9,224 nucleotides of DNA from Deltaproteobacteria bacterium (lineage in GTDB: Bacteria > Desulfobacterota > Desulfobacteria > Desulfobacterales > Desulfatirhabdiaceae), in assembly GCA_021778975.1 (NCBI GenBank), contig JAJYBO010000107.1, forward strand, positions 1-9,224. The letters are read 5' to 3'. Every line of letters begins with the position of its first letter. Position 1 is the first letter of the stretch. Position numbers and translations under genes: made by a program. Below are positions 1-5,621 of the stretch, piece after piece. The notes below the pieces were generated by a model that searched no databases, was not told the origin of the DNA, and saw nothing but the letters and a program-made list of their open reading frames with translations.

Positions 1-650
1 TCTGGAAAATCTATCCGCAGGGGCTGACCTATTCCGGCAATGCACAGGGCCGGCTGGACTGGTGGATCCTGTGGCGGCGGGTTTCCGGAGGACTGGGGGC
101 AGGGCGGCAGCGTCAGTTTTTTCAGGATGTATCGCCGCTGATTTTATCCTCCAGAGGCGGAAAACAGCGCATGGCTCCGCATGAATATCTGGAAATCTGG
201 ATGGCTGCGGCCAGCATGGAGCGGTTGGCCGTTAAGGATAAAATACGGCTGGGACGCCGGTTGCTGTCGGAGTTGACGTCCGGAAAAAAGTCACCGCAAC
301 TCTGGTGGGCGATGTCCCGAATCGCCGCTCGGGATCCGCTCTATGGCCCCGTGGATCGCGTGATACCGCCGGGAGAGATCGCCGAGTGGATATCGGCGCT
401 GCTGATGAAAGTTCCGGCGGATACTTCAGGCGTTGGGGCAGCATTGTTGTCAATGGCCCGAAAAACCGGAGACCGGGCGCGCGATGTGGATGAATCCGTG
501 ACAACGCGTGTCGTGGACTGGCTGTCCCAAAACGGCGTTCCGGAGCAGCAGCGGCGGGTGCTTTGGGAAGTGACGCCGCTGAAGTGTCAGGAAATTACAG
601 CGGCGTTTGGTGATGAGCTGCCGTCCGGACTCGTTTTGACGGATGTGTGA
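1..650 (+). CDS. Hsp70 family protein, C-terminal part (DUF3731-type)
   Basis: This is the 3' end of a gene that enters from the left edge; the first whole codon is at position 3 and 215 residues precede the TGA at 648-650. The opening residues read WKIYPQGL, then LDWWILWRRVSGGLGAGRQRQ about 20 residues later, then EYLEIW and, further on, ARDPLYGPVDRV. These Trp-rich and Pro-Leu-Tyr-Gly-Pro motifs match what I recall of the C-terminal region (DUF3731) of large bacterial Hsp70/DnaK-like proteins. The ATPase domain would lie upstream, outside the window. Such proteins are cytosolic chaperone-like ATPases of poorly known function. An internal ATG at 171 is not a real start, because the conserved frame runs through it. 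A strong terminator follows 31 bp after the stop. Family assignment is fairly sure; role is not. Confidence 0.82.
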   Translation, partial: WKIYPQGLTYSGNAQGRLDWWILWRRVSGGLGAGRQRQFFQDVSPLILSSRGGKQRMAPHEYLEIWMAAASMERLAVKDKIRLGRRLLSELTSGKKSPQLWWAMSRIAARDPLYGPVDRVIPPGEIAEWISALLMKVPADTSGVGAALLSMARKTGDRARDVDESVTTRVVDWLSQNGVPEQQRRVLWEVTPLKCQEITAAFGDELPSGLVLTDV

Positions 651-681
651 CAATATCTGGTGACAGCCGGCCGATTTTTGG

Positions 682-708
682 CGTTTGGGTAATTCCCAAA
701 CGTTTCTT
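682..708 (+). terminator. Intrinsic terminator of the Hsp70-family gene
   Basis: A perfect 8-bp stem (CGTTTGGG at 682-689, CCCAAACG at 695-702) with a 5-nt loop is followed directly by TTTCTT. It lies 31 bp after the stop codon at 650 and fits a rho-independent terminator. The following stretch, 709-885, is AT-rich with no recognisable gene; it has a TATAAT at 817-822 but no convincing -35 partner. Confidence 0.8.
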
Positions 709-885
709 AATGCATAATTTAATTTAAAACGATTCAAATAAGTTATAAATATCAAGAACTTTTTTGGAAAACTCAGGTGCATAGCATAAAACTGAAAATG
801 CTGACTCAGTGTAAAGTATAATTGTGGATGTTTTATTATTGGCTGTCACCCAAGCAATGCCTAACAGCACCGGTTGAGGAAGACG

Positions 886-1120
886 ATGGGCGTGGATGCC
901 GACTTTGTGGATAATTTCGTAAAAAAAACTGCCCCGTTTCAAACTGCTGCTGCCGAAGTATCGGGATCGTCCGATACTGGCGGGTGTCGGCGCACTGGTG
1001 ATGAAGGATGAAGTGGGCAGGTATGCCGAAGATTTGGGGTTGTTTGTCCTGACGCAGAGCAATGATGGCGGCGCTGCGCTGCTGAACCGGGAAGGTTTCA
1101 GGCCGAAAGAATTCCAGTGA
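886..1120 (+). pseudogene. Remnant of a DUF3782-type (PD-(D/E)XK-like) protein, frameshifted and N-terminally lost
   Basis: Two reading frames joined at a run of eight A (921-928) give one family-like C-terminus. Frame 1 from about 886 reads VDADFVDNFVKK; frame 2 from about 923 reads KLPRFKLLLPKYRDRP, then AGVGALVMKDEV, GLFVLTQS and finally EGFRPKEF before the TGA at 1118-1120. The pattern 'RFK..LPKYRD', 'A.VGALV', 'GLFVL.QS', 'GFRPK.F' matches my memory of the C-terminal end of DUF3782-type proteins, common in cyanobacteria and Desulfobacterota. Removing one A would restore a single frame. Upstream, frame 1 has TAA at 862-864 and frame 2 has TAA at 920-922, so the larger N-terminal part is missing. 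It ends 30 bp before the Rpn gene. A sequencing error in the A run could explain the shift but not the missing N-terminus. Confidence 0.65.
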
Positions 1121-1150
1121 TGATCCATCGGATTTGATAAAGGGGGTGAT

Positions 1151-2086
1151 ATGTCCAGAAAACTGGTCAGTTTCGATTGGGCGGTGAAGCGGCTGCTGCG
1201 CAGCAAGGTCAATTTTGGAGTTCTGGAAGGCTTTCTGTCGGAACTGCTCAAGGACGACATTCAAATTCAAGAAGTTCTGGAGAGCGAAAGCAACAAGGAC
1301 TTTCGCGAGCAGCACCTGACGCGTGTGGATCTGCTGGTGAAGAACCGGGACGGCATGCTGGTCATCATCGAGGTGCAGGCGGATCGTCAGGACGACTATC
1401 TGCACCGGATTCTGTATGGCGTTTCACGATGCGTGGTGGATAATCTTCCGGAAGGGGTTTCATACGACCAGATTCGGAAAGTGATTTCCGTCAGCGTGGT
1501 GTATTTTAATCTGGGGTCCGGCGGTGATTACGTCTATCACGGAACCACCCAATTTACCGGCCTGCACCTGCGCGATGAACTCTGTCTCGATGACGAACAG
1601 AAACGGGCTTACGGTGTACAGACGCCTGCCGGGATATACCCGGAATATTATCTGCTCAAAATCAACAATTTCAATGACATCGCCAAAGACGGCCTGGATG
1701 AGTGGATCTATTTTCTGAAAAACGAATCCATCGAGCCGGAATTCAGAGCAAAAGGGCTGTCCGAAGCCAGCGAACGACTCTCCATTTTGAAACTGGACGA
1801 TCAGCAGCGCCGTGAATACGAATACTGGGCAATGGAACTGCACCAGCGCGCCAGCATGGTGAAATCCCACTATGGGCGGGGTTTTCAGAATGGGCGGGAT
1901 AAAGGCTTGAAAGAAGGAATGGAAAAAGGACATGATAAAGGTCTGAAAGAAGGAGTAGAGAAAGGGCGGGAAACTACTACCACAGAATTGGTCCGTAATA
2001 TGTTGAAAAGCGGCATATCCGTCGAGCAGATATCTCACATTACCGGATTGTCGGTCGAAAAAATCCATGAACTCACGATAACGTGA
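1151..2086 (+). CDS. Rpn family recombination-promoting nuclease / putative transposase
   Basis: A 311-residue protein of the Rpn/PDDEXK_2 family, whose studied members are DNA endonucleases that promote RecA-independent recombination. The N-terminus (FDWAVKRLL, then FLSELL) is typical. The catalytic core is visible as VDLLVKNRDGMLVIIEVQ: D60, E74 and Q76, so the last motif residue is Gln rather than the Lys of classical PD-(D/E)XK enzymes, as in many Rpn proteins. A conserved HRILYGVSR follows at 85-93. Residues 248-272 hold a Lys/Gly/Glu-rich tandem repeat (GRDKGLKEGMEKG, HDKGLKEGVEKG), and the tail at 280-307 (MLKSGISVEQISHITGLS) is the short helical motif often found at the end of this family. 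The ATG is preceded by AAGGGGGTGAT, a close match to the extended Shine-Dalgarno sequence. The length looks complete. Whether it still moves or cuts DNA is unknown. Confidence 0.88.
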   Translation: MSRKLVSFDWAVKRLLRSKVNFGVLEGFLSELLKDDIQIQEVLESESNKDFREQHLTRVDLLVKNRDGMLVIIEVQADRQDDYLHRILYGVSRCVVDNLPEGVSYDQIRKVISVSVVYFNLGSGGDYVYHGTTQFTGLHLRDELCLDDEQKRAYGVQTPAGIYPEYYLLKINNFNDIAKDGLDEWIYFLKNESIEPEFRAKGLSEASERLSILKLDDQQRREYEYWAMELHQRASMVKSHYGRGFQNGRDKGLKEGMEKGHDKGLKEGVEKGRETTTTELVRNMLKSGISVEQISHITGLSVEKIHELTIT

Positions 2087-2089
2087 GTT
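2070..2089 (+). other. Hairpin overlapping the Rpn stop codon
   Basis: AACTCACG (2070-2077) and CGTGAGTT (2082-2089) form a perfect 8-bp stem with a 4-nt loop. The TGA stop (2084-2086) lies in the second arm. No T-run follows, so this is more likely an mRNA 3'-end structure or a rho-type end than a classical intrinsic terminator. Confidence 0.45.
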
Positions 2090-2197
2090 GGAGGCGGGTG
2101 TTTCGGATTTCCTCTGTTGGATACATCATTTACAACGATTTTATTGCCCCAGCGCTGTAAGGAACTTGCAAAACCTGACACAGAGCGTCGAATTTCA

Positions 2198-2321
2198 GAC
2201 GGCTTTGTAAAAAGGCCGCAGGCAAGGCGCGCAAATCTTGAGGAGTGAGGCGTACTTATGGTACGCCTCAACGATGAAAGATGCAGCGCAACGCAGCATC
2301 CGGACTTTTTACGAAGCCGTC
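2198..2321. repeat. 124-bp imperfect-palindrome element (REP/MITE-like)
   Basis: The outer 21 bp at each end are inverted copies differing at two positions (GACGGCTTTGTAAAAAGGCCG-type end at 2198-2218, its complement at 2301-2321). The centre has a perfect 10-bp inverted repeat, TGAGGCGTAC (2246-2255) and GTACGCCTCA (2261-2270), with a 5-nt loop. A further sub-hairpin, GATGC-a-GCG / CGC-a-GCATC, lies at 2280-2300. The whole unit can therefore fold into one long branched hairpin. It encodes nothing. I recall near-identical units ('GACGGCTTCGTAAAAAG') scattered through Desulfobacterales genomes, but only one copy is in this window, so dispersal is recalled rather than seen. Lying between convergent genes, it could act as a two-way transcription end. 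Confidence 0.75.
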
Positions 2322-2423
2322 AAACTTATTCGATATCAGCTTTGAAATCAATCTATTGATAAGTTCTTTGTGTTCCTCACATACGCGCCAGTTCTCGACC
2401 CTACGCCTAACAAGATGTTGGAA
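2322..2423 (-). other. Possible decayed coding fragment abutting the repeat
   Basis: On the minus strand 34 codons without a stop read FQHLVRRRVENWRVC, EEHKEL, INRLISKLISNKF, a plausible amphipathic helical peptide, preceded directly by TGA and running into the end of the repeat. I do not recognise it. It may be the remains of a gene interrupted by the repeat, or chance. Confidence 0.15.
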
Positions 2424-2433
2424 TCACCCCGAT

Positions 2434-3417
2434 TCAGTGCGATCGCACCCGATTTTGTAGCACCCTGCCGATATAGCGCGCCAGGATGTTGAACAAAAAG
2501 ACCGTTATGATGAGAACCGCTGCCGCGCCGTCGGCGATCTGACGGGCGTCTGGCGCCAGACCTTCCGAGTTCACTTTCCAGGTATAGACCGCCAGCGTTT
2601 CAGCGGGGCGGAACGGATTGAGCGGCGACGTATAGTGCAGCGGATTCCAGTCTCCGAAGTTCAGATGCGGGCTGCTCATGCCCGCTGTAAACAGTAATGC
2701 CGCGGCTTCACCAAAAATTCTTCCGGTCACCAGAATGACACCGCTTAAAATGCCAGGGAGCGCCGATGGCAGAATCAGCTTCCAGATAGTTTGCCAGTGC
2801 GTGGCGCCCAGAGCCAGGCTGCCTTCTTTGAGAGATGACGGCACATTACGAATGGATTCTTCCGCCACGCGGGTGATGACCGGCAGGTTTAAAATCATCA
2901 GCGCCATTGCGCCCGCCATGATCGAAAAGCCCCAGCCCAACACGTTGATGAAGATCAAAAGACCGAAAAGTCCCACCACAATCGAGGGCAGGGCGGACAA
3001 TGTCTCCAGACTCAGACGGATGGATTTGGTGATGGTATTGGGTTTGGCGTATTCCGCCATGTAGATGCCTGCACCGACACCAATTGGTATGCTGAACACC
3101 GAAGAAATGAACAGCAGATAAATTGAATTGAAAAGTTGCGGGCCGACGCCCCCGCCCCTCTGCATAAAACGGGGAGGGGATGTCAAAAAATGAAATGTCA
3201 GGGATTCTCGTCCAGAGTAAATGATGTACCCTGCAAATAAAAACAGCAGACTGACCAGAAAGATACCTGCCGCGCAGAAAAAAAAAGTCGCCAGTTTGTC
3301 CGCCGCGAAAGCCGTCCGATGGCTTCTGGTTTTATGAAAAGCAGACGGGGTGTGTTGCGGCGCACCCGTATGGCCGGCAGCCTCGGATTTTTCGATGGGT
3401 TCTTTGATTTCAGGCAT
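2434..3417 (-). CDS. pstA: Phosphate ABC transporter permease PstA
   Basis: One of the two membrane channel subunits of the high-affinity phosphate importer PstSCAB in the inner membrane. The 327-residue product has a hydrophilic N-terminus of about 40 residues, then about six membrane segments (near 43-67, 96-120, 143-165, 164-183, 217-247 and 296-318). The PstA signature ALPSIVVGLFGL is at 142-153, and the cytoplasmic EAA loop that docks the ATPase starts at E198 (EGSLALGATHWQTIW) and runs to about 223. The ATG overlaps the end of pstC by 8 bp (ATGCCTGA), implying translational coupling, and AAGGGGA lies a few bases upstream. No ATPase gene follows; the next DNA is the palindromic repeat and then a convergent nuclease gene. 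Identification is strong. Confidence 0.93.
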   Translation of the reverse strand: MPEIKEPIEKSEAAGHTGAPQHTPSAFHKTRSHRTAFAADKLATFFFCAAGIFLVSLLFLFAGYIIYSGRESLTFHFLTSPPRFMQRGGGVGPQLFNSIYLLFISSVFSIPIGVGAGIYMAEYAKPNTITKSIRLSLETLSALPSIVVGLFGLLIFINVLGWGFSIMAGAMALMILNLPVITRVAEESIRNVPSSLKEGSLALGATHWQTIWKLILPSALPGILSGVILVTGRIFGEAAALLFTAGMSSPHLNFGDWNPLHYTSPLNPFRPAETLAVYTWKVNSEGLAPDARQIADGAAAVLIITVFLFNILARYIGRVLQNRVRSH

Positions 3418-4396
3418 TGCTTCCCCTTTTTACGGTACGTTGAGCGCCCAGTACTTTGATAATCACAATAAAACCAAATGTTATGAGAAGAAGCAATAAC
3501 GCCATGCTCCACATGGCGTTATTCCAGGCGGATCCCGAAATTGTGTTTCCCATGTCCATGGTGATGATGCTGGTCAACGTACTCATCGCGCTGAACACCG
3601 ACCCGGGAATTTGAACGCTGTTGCCGATAACCATCTGCACTGCCAGTGCTTCTCCAAAAGCCCGGGTGATTCCCAGTGTGATTCCGATAAGAATTCGGGA
3701 ACCGGCTGCAGGAAACAGTATCCGGTAAATTGTCTGCCACCGGGTGGCGCCCAGTGCGTAAGACCCTTCCGTGAATGAGATGGGAAGCGCCTGAAGGGCG
3801 TCGGTGGTCAGTGTTGTAATGGTCGGCAGGATCATCAGCCCCAGAACTAAGCTGCCCGCCAGGAGGCTGAAACCCAGCCCGGGGAAATGGTTTCGGATAA
3901 ACGGCACCAGCAGGCTCAATCCCACCCATCCGTACACAACCGATGGGATGCCGGTAAACAGCTCGAGTACGGGGCGAATGAAGTTTTCGCCGGATTTCGG
4001 AGCGATGATGGCGATCAGCACCGATGCGGCGATGGCCAGCGGGGCGCTGAACAACACCGCCAGTCCAGAAACACTGAGGGAGCCGACAATAAACGCCAGA
4101 GCGCCGAATTTAGGGCCGCCCTCGCTGGCGGATGCATCCGGATGCCACTGGCTGGAAAACAAAAATTGCAGCGGCGAGATCGGGTGCGCGCCGACAAAAG
4201 CCGCCAGCCCTTTGACAGCAACAAAAGCGACCATTACCACGGTAAGCAGGATAATGATACCGCCGCAAAGCGTGGTGTAGTGTCGTCCCAATGTTTCACG
4301 AAAAAAATAACTGGGTTTGGGTGGTCTGGGATCCATGTCGCTATTGCCGGATGTTATACAAAACGGTTTGGGAAGATTTTCTGTCTCGGATATCAT
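3410..4396 (-). CDS. pstC: Phosphate ABC transporter permease PstC
   Basis: The partner channel subunit of PstA in the phosphate importer. The 328-residue product has a polar N-terminus, a first membrane segment near 44-64, and further segments across 97-196 and 235-317. The PstC signature ELFTGIPSVVYGWVGL is at 145-160. The EAA loop begins at E210 (EGSYALGATRWQTIY), and RAFGEALAVQMVIGN at 245-259 is typical of PstC. The start at 4396 is chosen because AGGT lies 6 bases upstream; an internal Met at residue 21 has no better ribosome site but would also give a sensible protein. It lies 167 bp after pstS and overlaps pstA by 8 bp, so the three form one transcription unit, probably phosphate-controlled (inferred from the family). 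Confidence 0.93.
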   Translation of the reverse strand: MISETENLPKPFCITSGNSDMDPRPPKPSYFFRETLGRHYTTLCGGIIILLTVVMVAFVAVKGLAAFVGAHPISPLQFLFSSQWHPDASASEGGPKFGALAFIVGSLSVSGLAVLFSAPLAIAASVLIAIIAPKSGENFIRPVLELFTGIPSVVYGWVGLSLLVPFIRNHFPGLGFSLLAGSLVLGLMILPTITTLTTDALQALPISFTEGSYALGATRWQTIYRILFPAAGSRILIGITLGITRAFGEALAVQMVIGNSVQIPGSVFSAMSTLTSIITMDMGNTISGSAWNNAMWSMALLLLLITFGFIVIIKVLGAQRTVKRGSNA

Positions 4397-4432
4397 TTTG
4401 TGACCTGTGTTTTTAGAGCATCGAACAACAAC

Positions 4433-4520
4433 GCAAAAAGTTCAATGTCGGGGCTACACCTTTTTTACCTGTACAATGGACGGTAAAAGGACGTATGCGC
4501 TGCGATATTGAACTTTTTGC
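4433..4520. repeat. Nested inverted repeat in the pstS-pstC intergenic region
   Basis: A perfect 14-bp inverted repeat, GCAAAAAGTTCAAT (4433-4446) and ATTGAACTTTTTGC (4507-4520), encloses a second one, CCTTTTTTACC (4459-4469) and GGTAAAAGG (4482-4490, two bases shorter). In the minus-strand transcript this lies between the pstS stop and the pstC start and would fold as a two-level stem. It may stabilise the pstS end of the mRNA or reduce read-through into pstC; binding-protein genes are commonly expressed more than permease genes. The structure is seen directly; the role is inferred. Confidence 0.6.
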
Positions 4521-4535
4521 TCACTGGTGTTTTTC

Positions 4536-4549
4536 CCGGCATTGGCCGG
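4536..4549 (-). other. GC-rich hairpin just after pstS
   Basis: CCGGC (4536-4540) and GCCGG (4545-4549) form a stem with a 4-nt loop starting 14 bp after the pstS stop, flanked by T-run and A-run sequence that can extend it imperfectly. In the minus-strand direction it is not followed by a T-run, so it is better read as an mRNA-stabilising 3' hairpin than as a terminator. Confidence 0.4.
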
Positions 4550-4563
4550 AAAAAGACATTGCG

Positions 4564-5397
4564 TTAGCGGGATACCTTCATTTCTGAGACAGGGATATAT
4601 CCCAGAGCGGAAACCAGTTTGCCCTGGACGTCGGGTCCCATCATGTAATCCAGGAATTCTTTGGTGAGACCGGTGGGTTCGCCCTTGGTGTACATGTGTT
4701 CATAGGACCAGATGGGATATTTACCATTGGTGATGTTGGCGATGGTGGGCGCAACACCGTTATACTCCAGCGCCTGTACCGAAGCATCCACATAAGACAG
4801 GGCGAGATAACCGACAGCGCCTGGGGTTTCGGCAATGGTTTTCCGAACGGTTCCTGAAGAATCTTCGGTCAGAGAAACACCCGCTGCCTCTTCAACGCCG
4901 TTCAGCGCATATTTCTTGAAAGTCGCGCGGGTGCCGGAAGATTTGGGGCGATTGATAATCACGATTTTCATATCAGGACCGCCGACATCTTTCCAGTTGG
5001 TGATCTTGCCGGAAAAAATATCAATCAACTGTTTTTGAGAGACATTTTTGATGGTTACTTTGGGGCTGACGACCGCCGCGAAACCGACGACGCATACCTT
5101 GTGATCCACCAGTTGCTTGGCGTTGATATCAGATTTTTCTTCAGCGAAGATATCGGAATTCCCGATATTGGCGCCGCCTTGAGCGACCTGTGTCAGGCCG
5201 GTGCCGCTGCCGCCTCCCTGCACCAGAACTCGGGCGTCGGGTTTCTTATCCATGAATTTGTTGGCCGCCTGTTCCACTAAAGGTTGCAGAGCGGTAGATC
5301 CCATGGCGGTGATTGAATTGTCAGCCGCGAAAACAGCGCCTGTCGAAACGGTAAAAAGCAGGGCGACGATTGAGACGATACGTAAAAATTTGAACAT
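4564..5397 (-). CDS. pstS: Periplasmic phosphate-binding protein PstS
   Basis: Captures inorganic phosphate in the periplasm and hands it to the PstC-PstA channel. The 277-residue product starts with a Sec signal peptide (MFKFLRIVSIVALLFTVSTG) with likely cleavage after AVFA, near residue 24. Phosphate-contact motifs typical of the family are present: GSTALQPL at 33-40, GGGSGTGL at 61-68, a Ser-Asp pair at 81-82, and RPKSSGTRATF at 150-160, where S154, T156 and R157 should bind the anion. The C-terminal part (ETPGAVGYLALSYVD) is also characteristic. Its length fits the shorter PstS group without a lipobox, so it is probably soluble. AAAGGAA lies upstream of the ATG at a suitable distance. It is the first gene of pstSCA, 224 bp after the 563-aa gene. 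Confidence 0.95.
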   Translation of the reverse strand: MFKFLRIVSIVALLFTVSTGAVFAADNSITAMGSTALQPLVEQAANKFMDKKPDARVLVQGGGSGTGLTQVAQGGANIGNSDIFAEEKSDINAKQLVDHKVCVVGFAAVVSPKVTIKNVSQKQLIDIFSGKITNWKDVGGPDMKIVIINRPKSSGTRATFKKYALNGVEEAAGVSLTEDSSGTVRKTIAETPGAVGYLALSYVDASVQALEYNGVAPTIANITNGKYPIWSYEHMYTKGEPTGLTKEFLDYMMGPDVQGKLVSALGYIPVSEMKVSR

Positions 5398-5425
5398 GAC
5401 AGTCGTTCCTTTCTCTTAAAACAGG

Positions 5426-5475
5426 TTAATGGTGATGGCCCGTTACATATTTATTAACGGTGATGTCATTGACAT
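5426..5475 (-). promoter_or_regulatory. Repeat-containing upstream region of pstS, possible operator
   Basis: Two copies of TTAAyGGTGATGkC (plus-strand reading; 5426-5439 and 5454-5467) lie 28 bp apart and match at 12 of 14 positions. The second runs into a 13-bp palindrome, ATGTCA-T-TGACAT (5463-5475). They sit 29-78 bp upstream of the pstS start. No clean match to the tandem CTGTCAT Pho box of enterics is visible, so binding by PhoB or another regulator is only a guess. Confidence 0.3.
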
Positions 5476-5560
5476 TGCCAGACACTCTATGCCCGGTTTG
5501 TTAGAAAATAATTAGGACGTCATAAAAAAAATGATGAGCGGTTCGGACGGCGCTGTAAAT

Positions 5561-5619
5561 CTGAAATCGCCTTTCAGGAAACGTATTCCGCCCGAATAAA
5601 GGCTGTTCGGATAATCGGG
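5561..5619 (-). terminator. Weak hairpins after the 563-aa gene
   Basis: Downstream of the stop at 5622 on the minus strand lie a CCGAA/TTCGG stem (5592-5596 with 5606-5610, alternatively CCCGA/TCGGG) and a perfect CTGAAA/TTTCAG stem (5561-5566 with 5572-5577). A T8 run on the minus strand follows only some 30 bp further on. Termination before pstS is possible but not convincing. Confidence 0.25.
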
Positions 5620-5621
5620 TG

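Larger units (their letters stand above)
2087..2433. other. Convergent intergenic region between the Rpn gene and pstA
   Basis: This 347-bp gap separates the ends of two convergent genes. The left part (2090-2197) shows no gene or strong structure. The middle is the palindromic repeat at 2198-2321. The right part holds a short possible gene remnant on the minus strand (2322-2423). No pstB start, Shine-Dalgarno or ATPase motif is visible after pstA. Confidence 0.6.

Noticed and set aside
836..1405. Minus-strand open frame of 189 codons opposite the Rpn gene and the pseudogene
   Set aside because: It is antisense to a well-supported gene and a family-like remnant, its translation has no recognisable motif, and it has no ribosome site.
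2035..2271. Minus-strand open frame of 78 codons
   Set aside because: It consists largely of the palindromic repeat and the antisense of the Rpn gene end.
5380..5500. Canonical Pho box upstream of pstS
   Set aside because: Only single TGTC or TGTCAT half-matches were found, with spacing of 10 or 27 rather than 11 bp between repeats, and one of them overlaps the start codon.
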